From Paenibacillus sambharensis (GTDB lineage Bacteria; Bacillota; Bacilli; Paenibacillales; Paenibacillaceae): a stretch of DNA of 64,000 nucleotides. Both the position numbers and the translations under genes were made by a program. Shown piece after piece: positions 51,901 to 58,934 of the stretch; position 1 is the stretch's first letter; every line of letters begins with the position of its first letter. Below the pieces are notes generated by a model. That model did not search any database. It saw nothing but the letters and a program-made list of their open reading frames with translations, and was not told the DNA's origin. The DNA lies in the NCBI RefSeq assembly GCF_003233845.1, contig NZ_QKRB01000036.1, positions 186,001 through 250,000 on the forward strand, written 5' to 3'.

Positions 51901-54900
51901 GTGAATGTGAGCGTTTGACCGTCAAACTGCTGGACGGCCGGGCGGGAGAAGTCGAGAGGCAGCTCAAGAACCGGAAGCTCGGCGCTGAATACCCCTTGCC
52001 AGTATTCCTCCTGCCGTCTGATGCGCTGGCGCTGCTCCTCGGATTGCTGCCAAACGGCGTAATCCTTGTATTGAATCCGCAGCTCCGGCAATTCTTCCCC
52101 ATTGTAAAGCCGTACGAATTCGCGCAGCAGCACATCCATGGAAAGGCCGTCGGAAGCAATATGATGCATATCCAGCGCGAGCAGGAATTTCTCTTTCGCA
52201 AGCTCGACCAGCAGGGCGCGCAGCAGAGGCGGCCGGGTCAAGTCAAACGGCTGAATGAAGCCTTCCAGAATGGCCGCAATCTGATCTTCGCTTGCTTGGA
52301 GCTTCTCAACCTTGAAGGCTGCGAGCGGATGAATACGCTGAACCGGCTCCCCATCCACGATTTCAAAACCGGTGCGCAGCATATCGTGCCGGGCCACCAA
52401 AGCAGCCAGCGCCTTTTCCACCTTGGCCTCGTTCAAAGCCCCTTCCAATTGCAAAGCGCTTGGGAGGTTGTAATTCAGCTCCGAGTCATCCAGCCGGTGC
52501 AGGACGTACAGCCTTTTTTGCGCGGAGGAAACCGGATAGTACGCGCGCTCTTCCGCTTTTGGAATCGAGCTGTGCCGTGTTTCTTCCATGCTGGCGATAG
52601 CTCCGGCCATCGACTCTACCGTCGTATAGCGGAATACATCGCGCAGCGGAAGCTCCACGTTCATTTCCTTCTGTATCTTGCTGACAAGGTTCGTCGCCCG
52701 CAAGGAGTGGCCTCCAAGCTCGAAGAAATTGTCCAGGACTCCAATGCCGGAGCAGCCCAGCACGTCCTCCCAGATCTTCACAAGCTGGGACTCGGTCCGG
52801 TTGCGAGGCGCTGCGTATTCGACGCCTGTTTGCAAGCCGCCCTGCGGCTCCGGCAGCGCTTTGCGGTCCACTTTGCCGTTGGACGTCAGCGGCATGCGGT
52901 CCAGCTGCACGAAGTACGACGGGATCATGTACCCCGGCATTCCCTGAGCCAGCGAGCTTCTCAGTTCCCTGACCGTCAGCGTCCGGTCCGCCACAAAGTA
53001 GGCGACAAGCGCCTGCTCGCCCCCGCCGTCCTGACGGGCGAGCACTACCGCTTCTTCCACGCCCTGGACGTTCAGAAGCTGCGTCTCGATCTCGTCCAGC
53101 TCGATCCGGTACCCGCGGATTTTGACCTGATGGTCGATCCGGCCCAGGTATTCGATGCTGCCGTCCGGCAGCCAAGCCGCCAAGTCGCCCGAGCGGTACA
53201 GCTTCTCCCCTTCCGCAAACGGGGAATCGACGAATTTCTCCGCTGTCAGATCCGGACGGTTCAGATATCCTCTCGCAAGGCCTTCCCCGGCCACGTACAT
53301 TTCTCCCGCTGCGCCGATCGGTACAGGGCGGCGGTTTTCATCCAGAATGTACACCCTCAGCGTCGGGATCGGCTTGCCGATATTGCTTTTCGCCGCCTCA
53401 ATTTCGACCCATGTTATTTCCTTATAGGTCACGTGGACCGTCGTCTCGGTAATGCCGTACATATTGATCAGCTTCGTCTCCGGATACTTCGTCTTGAAGC
53501 CCTTCAGCAGCAGCGGACTTAGCGCTTCGCCCCCGAAGATGATGCTGCGAATCCGCAGACCGTGCGGATGATCCGTCAAGGCCTCACGCTGCAGCTGGTA
53601 GAAGTACGTTGGTGTCTGGTTCAAAATCGTGACCTGTTCGCGGCCCAGCAGCGCCAGGAAATCGGCCGGATTCTTCGCCGTGAGCGGCGGTACGATGACC
53701 AGCTTGCCTCCGTACAGCAGCGCGCCGTACATTTCCCAGACGGAGAAATCAAAGCAGAACGAGTGAAACAGCGTCCACGTGTCGGTCGGCCCGAAGTCGA
53801 ACAGATTCTTATCGTTGAACAGGAGGCGCACGACGTTCTTGTGCTCGATCAGCGTTCCTTTCGGCCTGCCGGTCGTTCCCGACGTATAGATGACATAAGC
53901 CAGGCTGTCCGGCCCGGAAATCGGCTCCAGGTTTGAAGCATCCAGCGCATCGTCGGCGTCCGCCCCTCTTGCGCCCCACACGAAATCGTCCAATTCAAGG
54001 CGCGTTCCTGCGAAGTCAGTCTTCTCGTGCAGATGCTGTTGAATCAGCAGCAGCGGCGCGCCGGAATCCTCGATCATGAAGCGGATGCGCTCCTCCGGGT
54101 AGTCGGGATCGACAGGCACATAGGCTCCGCCCGCCTTGAGAATCGCCAGGATGCCTACGACCATATCGAGCGAGCGTTCGGCCAGAATCGCGACCAGCTG
54201 ATCCGCTGCTGCTCCGTTCTCCCGCAGCTTCCGCGCAAGGCGGTTCGCTCGCTCGTTCAGCTCGCGGTAGGTCAGCTTCCGCTCGTTCATGAGGGCCGCC
54301 ACGTTGTCCGGGTAAAGCTTCGCCTGCTCTTCGAACAAGCCGTGAATGGTCTGCTGCCGCGGGTAGTCGGCATCCGAATCGTTGAAACGGTGCACCAGCT
54401 CGCGGATTTCTTCCTCCGTGAGCATGTCCAGCGAGGCAATATCCCCGTCCGGTGCTGCTGCGATGGATTCGAGCAGCTTGTCATAATGTCGGGCAAACCG
54501 CTCCGCGGTCTCCTGTTTATACAAAGACGTAGCGTAATCCAACCGGCATTCGAGCTGACCGTCCAGCTCCGAAATGTCCAGGAGCAGCTCGAACTTGGAT
54601 GTCCGGTTTTCCAGCGGATAAAACTGTTGCTGCAGCCCTTCGATGACAATCTGCTCGTTCTCCGTATTTTGCAGGGAGAAGAACGTATCAAAGAGCGGAT
54701 TCCGGCCGGTCGCGCGTGGAATGTGAAGACTTTCCACCAAATCTTCGAACAAATAATTCTGGTGTTCGAAAGCCCCGAGCGTGATGTCCTTGATTTCCTC
54801 CAGGTACGAAAGGTACGGCTTAGAACGCTCCGGACGGCTGCGAATGGCCAGCGTGTTGACAAACATCCCCACGACCGGCTGCACTTCTTCCTGCGTTCTT

Positions 54901-57900
54901 CCGGCAATCGGCGTTCCGACAATCAGATCTTCCTGACCCGAATATTTATGCATGAGGATGGAGTAAGCCGACAGCAGCACCATATACAGGGTTGTCCCCG
55001 TCCGTGCCGCCAGCTCTTTCAGCTTCTCCGTCCTCTCGTTCCCGATATAAAACTTCACGGTCCGGCCGTCAAAGCTTTGCACCGCAGGCCGCGGAAAGTC
55101 CGTTGGCAGCTCCAAGACCGGCAGCTCGCCCGACAGCTGTTCCAGCCAGTACTCCTTCTGCGGCTGAAGCATCTGTCCGTAAGCTTCGGAATGCTGCCAA
55201 ACGGCATAATCTTTGTATTGAATGCGCAGCGGGGCCAGCTCCTCGCCCCGGTACAGGCGGCTGAACTCGTCGAAGAGCAGCGCAGTCGAAATGCCGTCCG
55301 AGACGATATGGTGCATATCGAACAGCAGAATGTGGCGATCCTCGGCGACTTCGATCAGGCCGATGCGAAGAAGCGGCGGCTTGGTCAGATCAAACGGCCG
55401 ATAATAAGCCTCCACTGCCTGGTCCACTTCCCGTTCGCTCGCCTCGAAATAATCGACAGCAAATTCCACTTCGTCATAGATGCGCTGGACAAGCTCGCCT
55501 TGAACCTGCTCGATCCCGGTACGCAGCGTCTCATGGCGCTGAATCAGCGCCCGGAACGCGTCTTCGACACGCGTGCGGTCCAGCTTGCCTTCGAGAAGAA
55601 GCGCCGCAGACATATTGTAGCTGCGCTCGGCCCCGTCAAGCTGGCGCAGGACGTACAGACGCTTTTGCTCGGATGAAACGGGATAGTACTCGGCTTCAGC
55701 CGCCTTTGTAATCTCATACGTCTCCTGCTGCTTTAAAGCGCCGATTCTTTGGGCCAGCTGTTCGATGGTGGTATAGCGGAAAACGTCACGCAGCGGAACC
55801 TCGACCTGCAGCTCTCTCCGAATCTTGGAAACCAGCGTGGAGGCCCGCAAGGAATGACCACCCCGTTCAAAGAAATCGTCGTGGACTCCAACTCGCGCAA
55901 GACCCAGCACCTGCTGCCAAATGAGAGAAAGTCTTGTTTCCAGCGTTGTGCGAGGAGCCACATATTCACAAATTGCTTCTACCTCTCCGGCCGGTTCAGG
56001 CAGCGCTTTACGGTCAATTTTGCCGTTCGGCGTCAGCGGAAGCTTATCAAGCACGACCATCCGGGCAGGGACCATATGGGCCGGCAGCTCTTGCTTCAAT
56101 TGGTTCAGCAGATCGCTCAGCTGCAAGGAAGCATCCGCCGCCACGTAGCCGCACAAATACTTCTGCCCCTGCTCATCCGTACGGTCGGTCACCACAGCCT
56201 GCTTGACGCCCGGGAATCGAAGCAGAGCCGTTTCAATTTCGCCAAGTTCAATCCGGAATCCGCGAATTTTCACCTGATAGTCGATCCGGCCGATAAAGTC
56301 GACGCTGCCGTCTTCCAGCCAGCGGGCCAAATCGCCTGTCCGGTACAGACGCTCGCCCGGCACAAACGGGCTGTCCGCAAACTTCTCGGCGGTCAGGTCC
56401 GGACGATTCCAGTACCCGCGCGCCACCCCGGCGCCGCCGATGACAAGCTCCCCCGGAACCCCAACAGGGACCGGCTTTAACGCGGCGTCGACTATGTAAA
56501 ACCGGGCGTTCAGCCAAGCTTTGCCGATTGGCACATGACCCGACGGCGGCAGCTTGTCCAGCGGTTCATCGTAGAAGCTGCTGTCAATGGCCGCTTCGGT
56601 AACGCCGTAGCTGTTGATAATGCGGAATTGTCCGCCGAATCTTTCCTGCAGCAATCGGTAGTCGGTAACACTGCAGGCATCCGAGCTTGTAATCAGCAGC
56701 TGCAGGGAGCTGACGTCCAGCCCCTCTTCATAGATATGCTGCATGAAGGGCAGGATGAGCGCAGGCGTCGATTCGAATACCGTAATGTTCTGGTCGCGAA
56801 TCCAGCCGTATAAGCGGCCTGGATCAATCCGGTCATCCTTGGGCACAATCACCATCGTGCCTCCGTTATACAGCGTCCGCGCGATGTCTCCGACGAACAC
56901 GTCAAACGAGAAGCTGGCCAGCTGCAGCAGCCGCACCGGGAACTGATCGAGCCGGTACTCGCGGCGGTATGCATCCGCCGTATTCAAGAGACTGCCGTGC
57001 TCGATCATGACGCCTTTCGGGCGTCCTGTCGTACCCGAGGTGTAGATCACATAAGCCAAATCGTGCGGGGCGCTGTCGGCAGGTTCGAATTGCACGGATA
57101 AGGCATCCCCGTTGTAAATTTGTTCATCGTCCATGGCATAGACAGCTTGAAGCTGCAGCTGGTCATCGGCCAGCCAGCTGCCGGCCCGCTCCATCAGATG
57201 ACGCTGCGTAAGCAGCACCGATGCTTTGCTGTCGCTGAGCATGTACGCAATCCGCTCCGCCGGGTAATCGGGGTCCAGCGGCACATAGGCTCCGCCGGCT
57301 TTCCACACGGCGAGCACCCCGACCAGCAGTTCTACCGAACGCTCCGCCCAGATCCCCGTAATCGTCTCCCTGCCCACGCCTTGTTCGCGGAGGAGAGAAG
57401 CCAGCCGCTCGGCGCGTTCGTTCAATTCGCCGTAGGTCAGCTGTTTGTCCATGTAGACGACTGCCGGATGATCCGGAATGTCCCGGGCAAACTTTTCAAC
57501 ATACCGATGAAACGCTTCTCCCTCGCTCAGCTCTGTCACCGGCGGGTTAAAAACGTTCAAAATGCGGTTTCTCTCCTCATCGCTCAGCAGCGAAATCTCG
57601 CGTACCGGCAGTTCGGGATTCTGAAGAAACTGGTCCAGAACGGTTACATACTGCTGCATAATCCGTTCAATCTCGGCCGTCTCGAATAAGCCGGTACGAT
57701 AGGAGGCATGGAGAATGACATGGCCCTCATTCAGCATATGGTCGAACCGCAGCAGCAGATCGTCCATCTCGTGCCTGGCGAAGTGAGCCTCCAGGCGCAC
57801 CTTGATGTCTTCATACTCCACGATCTTCAAAGGCAGATATTCCAGCGACGTGCGGAACAGCCCCGAAAGATCGTTGCGGCCGTGCTGCTCGCGCAAATCC

Positions 57901-58895
57901 TGGATTAATTGGTTATAAGGGTATTTCTGGTACCGCAGATCCGCCATATTTTCCTTGGAAACCGTTTGGATCAAAGAAAGCACGTGCTCCTCTGGATTCA
58001 GACGAATCCGCGTAGCTACAGTACTGACGAACATGCCGATCGTTTCTTTTTCCTTCCTGCTGGTGCGATTGGCGAAAACCGTGCCGACCGGAATATCGGT
58101 GCTGTCGGTCAGCTTGTACAGTAAGGCGTACATGGCGGACAGAAATAATGTATATATGCTGACCTGATATTGTTCGCTGAAGGCCAGAATGCGTTCATAC
58201 CGGGCACCGTGAAGCGAGATGGCCAGTTTGTTGGATTCGCTGCCGACCGAGAATGGCGGGTACGATTTAATGCCGGTCGTTTCTGGCAGCGTGCTGTACT
58301 TCGTCAGCCAGTATTCCTTGCCTTTCTGATAACGCTCCGATTGCTCATATTCACGCTCCGCGGGGATATAATCCAGATAGGAAGGGGCCTGGTAACTGCT
58401 GGAGATGCCTGCCCGCAGCTTCAGGTATTTTTCCATCACCGCATGCAGCAAAGCATTGACGGACAAGCCGTCGGCGATAATATGGTTGACTGTCAGGTTG
58501 AGCCATACTTGGCCGTTCGCGAAATGGATAATTGTAAATTGGTGGAGGTGTTCATCGAACACGCTGGCCGGTTTTTCACTTACTTCTTTCACCCATGCAT
58601 AGAATTGTTCGGTTGTTTCTATATCGAGGCGGCTTATCCTGGCCTTGGCATTGTCCGGCTCGTCGAACCATTGCGTTGGATTTTGCAAATCTCCGCTAAT
58701 GCGGATTCGGAAAACGTCATACGTTTTGACGATCTCCGCCGCCGCTTGCTCCAGAAGCTGTATGTCGATCTCGCCCGTAATCTGGTAGGTCGCGGAAAGC
58801 GTTGTGATGGACGTTCCCGGATTCATAATTTCCATGAGCCATATTCGGCGCTGGGCTTGCGTTAATCCATAGTGCTCGTTGGTATTCTCTATCAC
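39963..58895 (-). CDS. pmxE: Polymyxin-type NRPS PmxE: five modules plus terminal C domain
   Basis: A 6310-residue synthetase. Approximate order and residues: C1 10-440 (starter type), A1 465-960, T1 980-1050, C2, A2 1520-2010, T2, C3, A3 2575-3130, T3, E3 3225-3680, C4, A4 4160-4680, T4, C5, A5 5240-5760, T5, C6 5870-6300. Ten-residue specificity codes read by eye, with the final Lys assumed, are A1 and A3 DVGEISSID (Dab), A2 DFWNIGMVH (Thr) and A4 and A5 DVGEISAID (Dab). E3 has 'IHHLVVDGVSWRILLED' and its PCP has GGDS, giving D-Dab3. The terminal C6 would hand the pentapeptide to PmxA. The predicted N-terminal part is acyl-Dab-Thr-D-Dab-Dab-Dab, as in polymyxin. The gene starts at a GTG (58895) after GGGGAG. 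C1 has 'VNHIIADG' instead of HHxxxDG. Confidence 0.95.
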   Translation of the reverse strand: MIENTNEHYGLTQAQRRIWLMEIMNPGTSITTLSATYQITGEIDIQLLEQAAAEIVKTYDVFRIRISGDLQNPTQWFDEPDNAKARISRLDIETTEQFYAWVKEVSEKPASVFDEHLHQFTIIHFANGQVWLNLTVNHIIADGLSVNALLHAVMEKYLKLRAGISSSYQAPSYLDYIPAEREYEQSERYQKGKEYWLTKYSTLPETTGIKSYPPFSVGSESNKLAISLHGARYERILAFSEQYQVSIYTLFLSAMYALLYKLTDSTDIPVGTVFANRTSRKEKETIGMFVSTVATRIRLNPEEHVLSLIQTVSKENMADLRYQKYPYNQLIQDLREQHGRNDLSGLFRTSLEYLPLKIVEYEDIKVRLEAHFARHEMDDLLLRFDHMLNEGHVILHASYRTGLFETAEIERIMQQYVTVLDQFLQNPELPVREISLLSDEERNRILNVFNPPVTELSEGEAFHRYVEKFARDIPDHPAVVYMDKQLTYGELNERAERLASLLREQGVGRETITGIWAERSVELLVGVLAVWKAGGAYVPLDPDYPAERIAYMLSDSKASVLLTQRHLMERAGSWLADDQLQLQAVYAMDDEQIYNGDALSVQFEPADSAPHDLAYVIYTSGTTGRPKGVMIEHGSLLNTADAYRREYRLDQFPVRLLQLASFSFDVFVGDIARTLYNGGTMVIVPKDDRIDPGRLYGWIRDQNITVFESTPALILPFMQHIYEEGLDVSSLQLLITSSDACSVTDYRLLQERFGGQFRIINSYGVTEAAIDSSFYDEPLDKLPPSGHVPIGKAWLNARFYIVDAALKPVPVGVPGELVIGGAGVARGYWNRPDLTAEKFADSPFVPGERLYRTGDLARWLEDGSVDFIGRIDYQVKIRGFRIELGEIETALLRFPGVKQAVVTDRTDEQGQKYLCGYVAADASLQLSDLLNQLKQELPAHMVPARMVVLDKLPLTPNGKIDRKALPEPAGEVEAICEYVAPRTTLETRLSLIWQQVLGLARVGVHDDFFERGGHSLRASTLVSKIRRELQVEVPLRDVFRYTTIEQLAQRIGALKQQETYEITKAAEAEYYPVSSEQKRLYVLRQLDGAERSYNMSAALLLEGKLDRTRVEDAFRALIQRHETLRTGIEQVQGELVQRIYDEVEFAVDYFEASEREVDQAVEAYYRPFDLTKPPLLRIGLIEVAEDRHILLFDMHHIVSDGISTALLFDEFSRLYRGEELAPLRIQYKDYAVWQHSEAYGQMLQPQKEYWLEQLSGELPVLELPTDFPRPAVQSFDGRTVKFYIGNERTEKLKELAARTGTTLYMVLLSAYSILMHKYSGQEDLIVGTPIAGRTQEEVQPVVGMFVNTLAIRSRPERSKPYLSYLEEIKDITLGAFEHQNYLFEDLVESLHIPRATGRNPLFDTFFSLQNTENEQIVIEGLQQQFYPLENRTSKFELLLDISELDGQLECRLDYATSLYKQETAERFARHYDKLLESIAAAPDGDIASLDMLTEEEIRELVHRFNDSDADYPRQQTIHGLFEEQAKLYPDNVAALMNERKLTYRELNERANRLARKLRENGAAADQLVAILAERSLDMVVGILAILKAGGAYVPVDPDYPEERIRFMIEDSGAPLLLIQQHLHEKTDFAGTRLELDDFVWGARGADADDALDASNLEPISGPDSLAYVIYTSGTTGRPKGTLIEHKNVVRLLFNDKNLFDFGPTDTWTLFHSFCFDFSVWEMYGALLYGGKLVIVPPLTAKNPADFLALLGREQVTILNQTPTYFYQLQREALTDHPHGLRIRSIIFGGEALSPLLLKGFKTKYPETKLINMYGITETTVHVTYKEITWVEIEAAKSNIGKPIPTLRVYILDENRRPVPIGAAGEMYVAGEGLARGYLNRPDLTAEKFVDSPFAEGEKLYRSGDLAAWLPDGSIEYLGRIDHQVKIRGYRIELDEIETQLLNVQGVEEAVVLARQDGGGEQALVAYFVADRTLTVRELRSSLAQGMPGYMIPSYFVQLDRMPLTSNGKVDRKALPEPQGGLQTGVEYAAPRNRTESQLVKIWEDVLGCSGIGVLDNFFELGGHSLRATNLVSKIQKEMNVELPLRDVFRYTTVESMAGAIASMEETRHSSIPKAEERAYYPVSSAQKRLYVLHRLDDSELNYNLPSALQLEGALNEAKVEKALAALVARHDMLRTGFEIVDGEPVQRIHPLAAFKVEKLQASEDQIAAILEGFIQPFDLTRPPLLRALLVELAKEKFLLALDMHHIASDGLSMDVLLREFVRLYNGEELPELRIQYKDYAVWQQSEEQRQRIRRQEEYWQGVFSAELPVLELPLDFSRPAVQQFDGQTLTFTLDAEKSEALKRLAGDSGATLYMLLLAAYSMLLHKYSGQEDIVVGTPIAARSHADLQPIIGMFVNTLALRLGPAAERTFLDYLQEVKETTLGAYEHQDYPFEELVEALQVSRDLSRNPLFDTMFSLQKHESLDLTLEGLQWSLFDIEEKTAKFDLSLDIVEEGNELVCKLEYAASLFRHETMARLAGHYEQLLASILAQPDARIADLDIVTDSERHELLVGFDVSSSALAKQSAAEGAGLEAAESWRERTFHELFEEQAERTPGALAVVYEDSRLTYAELNVKANRLAYALRAHGVKPEQVVGILAGRSAELLIGVLAVWKAGGAYVPLDPDYPAERIEYMLADSGASVLLTQTRLLEQAEAWRSSGALALQTVLALDDAATYSLEAVQAALGGQAWGEAGAAPEALAEAETAAAETSATAEAEKDVHAADLTSNPANVNKPGDLAYVIYTSGTTGRPKGVAVEHRSLVNTAAGYRRHYRLDQFPVRLLQLASFSFDVFVGDIARALYNGGTMVIVPKDDRIDPTRLYGWIRDYAVTVFESTPALIVPFMEHVHAEGLDLSSMQLLITSSDACSVADYRTLQERFGSQFRIINSYGVTEAAIDTSFYDEPLEKLPKTGSVPIGKAWLNARFYIVDANLKPVPVGVLGELVIGGAGVARGYLNRPDLTAEKFVDSPFAAGERLYRTGDLARWMPDGNVDFIGRIDNQVKIRGYRIELGEIEAAMQHVAGVRQALVIDRTDERGQKYLCGYVTADSSFDLEGLMAHLDAALPSHMVPSRIMRLDQMPLTPNGKIDRKALPVPEGSIRAEAAYTAPRTPAEQALASVWQSVLGVDQVGTTDNFFALGGDSIKALQVSSRLLQTGYKLVMKDLFHYPTISALSLQLQAAERTASQAEVTGEVILTPIQRWFFEQNPADVHHSNQAFMQFSKQGFDEEAVRQAVRQLVVHHDALRTVFRQTGDGYAAWNRGAGENEALFDLEVADFKGTRDVKEAVEAKANDIQASIDLVNGPLVKLGLFRCDDGDHLLIAIHHLVVDGVSWRILLEDFAAGYEQALQGQPIRLPLKTDSFQMWAKQLVDYANGPAMETEREYWQHIEQLTYEPLPKDFEQGRSKLKDSGLVTVRWTAEETKQLLIEAHRAYHTEMNDLLLTALGRAVQAWSGRERVLVNLEGHGREDIVPDMDITRTVGWFTSQFPVVLEPGYAETLGHQVKQVKESLRRIPNKGIGYGILRYLSAPRDGERFALEPEISFNYLGQFDQDYESSGSQPSPFSPGFDSSPNAEMDFVLDINGMVSEGVLELTIRYGETQYKRETVERLGTLLQSSLRDIISHCASIERPELTPSDVLLQDMTVEELERLAEHTAALGELENVYTLTPLQKGMLFHSLLDADSEAYFEQVTFDLYGSLNAEAFTQGLNTLVQRNEALRTNFITGWRDEPIQVVFRERKCEVYFEDIRPVSDEDPEKTIADFVSADKANKFDLARGSLMRVTVLRTGDESYHVIWSHHHILMDGWCMSFMIKEVFDTYFAFQEKRALELPPVTSYSRYIEWLEAQDAAKASRYWSEYLAGYDQQTKLPQEKTQQKQGAFEAAEIDVELSKELTGQIERVARQQQVTLNTFMQTVWGLVLQVYNNSEDVVFGSVVSGRPAEIPGIESMIGLFINTIPVRIQGKAEETVADILRKTQDQALASGAYETFPLYEIQSLSEQKRDLINHIMVFENYPMEEQIEQVVGGDAEALKIANIQSPEQTNYDLDITVIPEEHILLRFTYNALTFREEDIKQIYGHFTRALEQVAANPKMRVNQLELVTAEEKEQILGAFNPAQPEAAPAAAFHRLFEEQAERTPEAAAVVYENDRLTYAELNERANRLAATLRASGIGRETIVGILAERSVDLLTAVLAVWKAGGAYVPLDPDYPADRVRFMLEDSGAKVLLTQTPLRKLAEAWVGEEELALAAVLYLDDEASYSGERANAPMVSGMVSGKLTGTVEQSDERLMQVGTGSFHEARPEDLAYVIYTSGTTGRPKGVMIEHRSLVNTAAGYRREYRLDQFQVRLLQLASFSFDVFVGDIARTLYNGGTMVIVPKDDRIDPSLLHYWIAREQVTIFESTPALIVPFLAHVHEQQLDMSSMELLITSSDSCSVADYRILQERFGSLFRIINAYGVTEAAIDSSFYDEELAKLPQTGNVPIGKAWLNAKFYIVDTHLNPVPVGVLGELVIGGVGVARGYLNRPELTEEKFVDSPFAAGERLYRTGDLARWMEDGNVDFIGRIDNQAKIRGYRIETGEVEAKLLSAGGVKEAVVVVREDQEGQKALCAYYTAEEGLTAADLKRAIASELPGYMIPSYFVELERLPLTPNGKIDRKALPAPEGVEGGGREYVAPRTELEAKLAAIWQDVLVREKAVGVTDNFFDLGGHSLRATTLVSKMHKELGTEFPLRDVFRYSTVEEMAAAVERLETGSFTSIPPAEASEYYPLSSAQKRLYILNQLEGAELSYNIPGAVLLEGELDRQRFEEAFRVLVARHETLRTGFEMVQGEAVQRIYEAAAFQVEYMQISGEQAEETVREFVRPFDLAKPPLLRVGLAELATDRHILMFDTHHIVSDGVSIDVLIEEFVRLYSGELLEPLRIQYKDYAVWQQSDEQKAQLAKQEAYWLDMFRGELPVLELPTDYPRPAMQSYEGRSLQLFMNSETSEGLKRLAAENGATLYMVLLAGYTILLHKYTGQDDVVVGTPIAGRNHSDVQPLIGMFVNTLAIRSYPAAGKTFLDYLKEIKETTLGAFEHQNYPFEELVDKVNVARDLSRNPLFDTMFALQNTENLEIQLPGLHLSTYASEEIVSKFDLSLDVTEIEDGLEYLFEYATALYKTETVEKLAAHYLQLLESILRNPSATIAELGMLTPAEHEQILGAFNPAQPEAAPAAAFHQLFEEQAERTPEAAAVVYENDRLTYAELNERANRLASTLRSSGIGRETIVGILAERSVDLLTAVLAVWKAGGAYVPLDPDYPADRVRFMLEDSGAKVLLTQTPLRKRAEAWLGEEELALAAVLYLDDEASYSEERANAPIGSGLVSSSLTDAVKCGDESHQNAGNFHEARPEDLAYVIYTSGTTGRPKGVMIEHRSLVNTAAGYRREYRLDQFPVRLLQLASFSFDVFVGDIARTLYNGGTMVIVPKDDRIDPSRLHHWIERERITIFESTPALIVPFMAYVYEQGLDMSSMELLITSSDSCSVADYRILQERFGSLFRIINAYGVTEAAIDTSFYDEPLAKLPQTGHVPIGKAWLNAKFYIVDAHLNPVPVGVLGELVIGGAGVARGYLNRPELTEEKFVASPFTAGERLYRTGDMARWMEDGNVDFIGRIDSQAKIRGYRIETGEIESQLLRVEGVREAVVMVRSDADGQKSLCAYYTTEGQLTAADLKRAISSELPGYMIPSYFVELENLPLTPNGKIDRKALPAPEEGAGTGREYVAPRTELEAKLAAIWQEVLGPVTIGVTDNFFDLGGHSLRATALVSKVHKELSVDLPLRDVFRHSTIEAMAEAISQMERREHLSIPVLDKRDYYPLSSVQKRLYIQQQMEGAELGYNMSGMTVLAGRLDRNQFEAALQGLIARHEILRTGFEMIGGEPVQRIYPELKFAVEYTKAAESETKSIVDGFVRVFDLERPPLLRVGLVEWEAERHLLMLDIHHIITDGMSMGIFVEELLRLYNGETLEPLRIQYKEFAAWQQSEPVQERMKRQEAYWLDVLEGELPTLELPTDFVRPAARSFEGDVLPFSIDKQLTDSLQRIADENGATLYMVVMAAYSILLSKYSGQEDFIVGTPVSGRTHADLEPLIGMFVNTLAIRHYPSGEKTFLAYLNEVKETMLGAYDHQDYPFEELVNKLQAPRNQSRNPVFDVMFALETKEDNVQSFGDIKIESYPETHKVSPFDLTLIISLLDEGMNGQFEYATKLFTRNLIDNFAQDLLVIITQICEQPLVLLKDISLNGQSEQEQDVLEAIEIMF
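41521..43200 (-). repeat. pmxE: Near-identical module block (A5) repeated from 44761-46440
   Basis: The A5-T5 region of pmxE is nearly identical over long runs to the A4-T4 region exactly 3240 bases away (for example the 41881 and 45121 lines). The A-domain core of all Dab modules is alike. This is a recent module duplication or a gene-conversion tract. Confidence 0.8.
44761..46440 (-). repeat. pmxE: Near-identical module block (A4), partner of 41521-43200
   Basis: Direct repeat partner of the A5-T5 block, with a constant offset of 3240 bases (1080 residues, one module). It could cause recombination or assembly collapse. Confidence 0.8.
50583..50745 (-). other. pmxE: Ala/Glu-rich insertion within the A3 domain of PmxE
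   Basis: Between the A2 and A3 core motifs of adenylation domain 3 there is a roughly 50-residue low-complexity stretch rich in Ala, Glu and Thr ('EALAEAETAAAETSATAEAE'). A4 and A5 have shorter and different insertions at the same position, and A1 is shorter still. It is a flexible surface loop of no obvious catalytic role. Confidence 0.7.
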
Positions 58896-58934
58896 ATCGA
58901 CACACTCCCCGTTTAGAGATTCTTAATGGCGGGT

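Noticed and set aside
54027-55676. Plus-strand open frame of over 500 codons opposite pmxE
   Set aside because: Antisense to conserved A, T and C domains of pmxE; a compositional artefact of GC-rich NRPS DNA.
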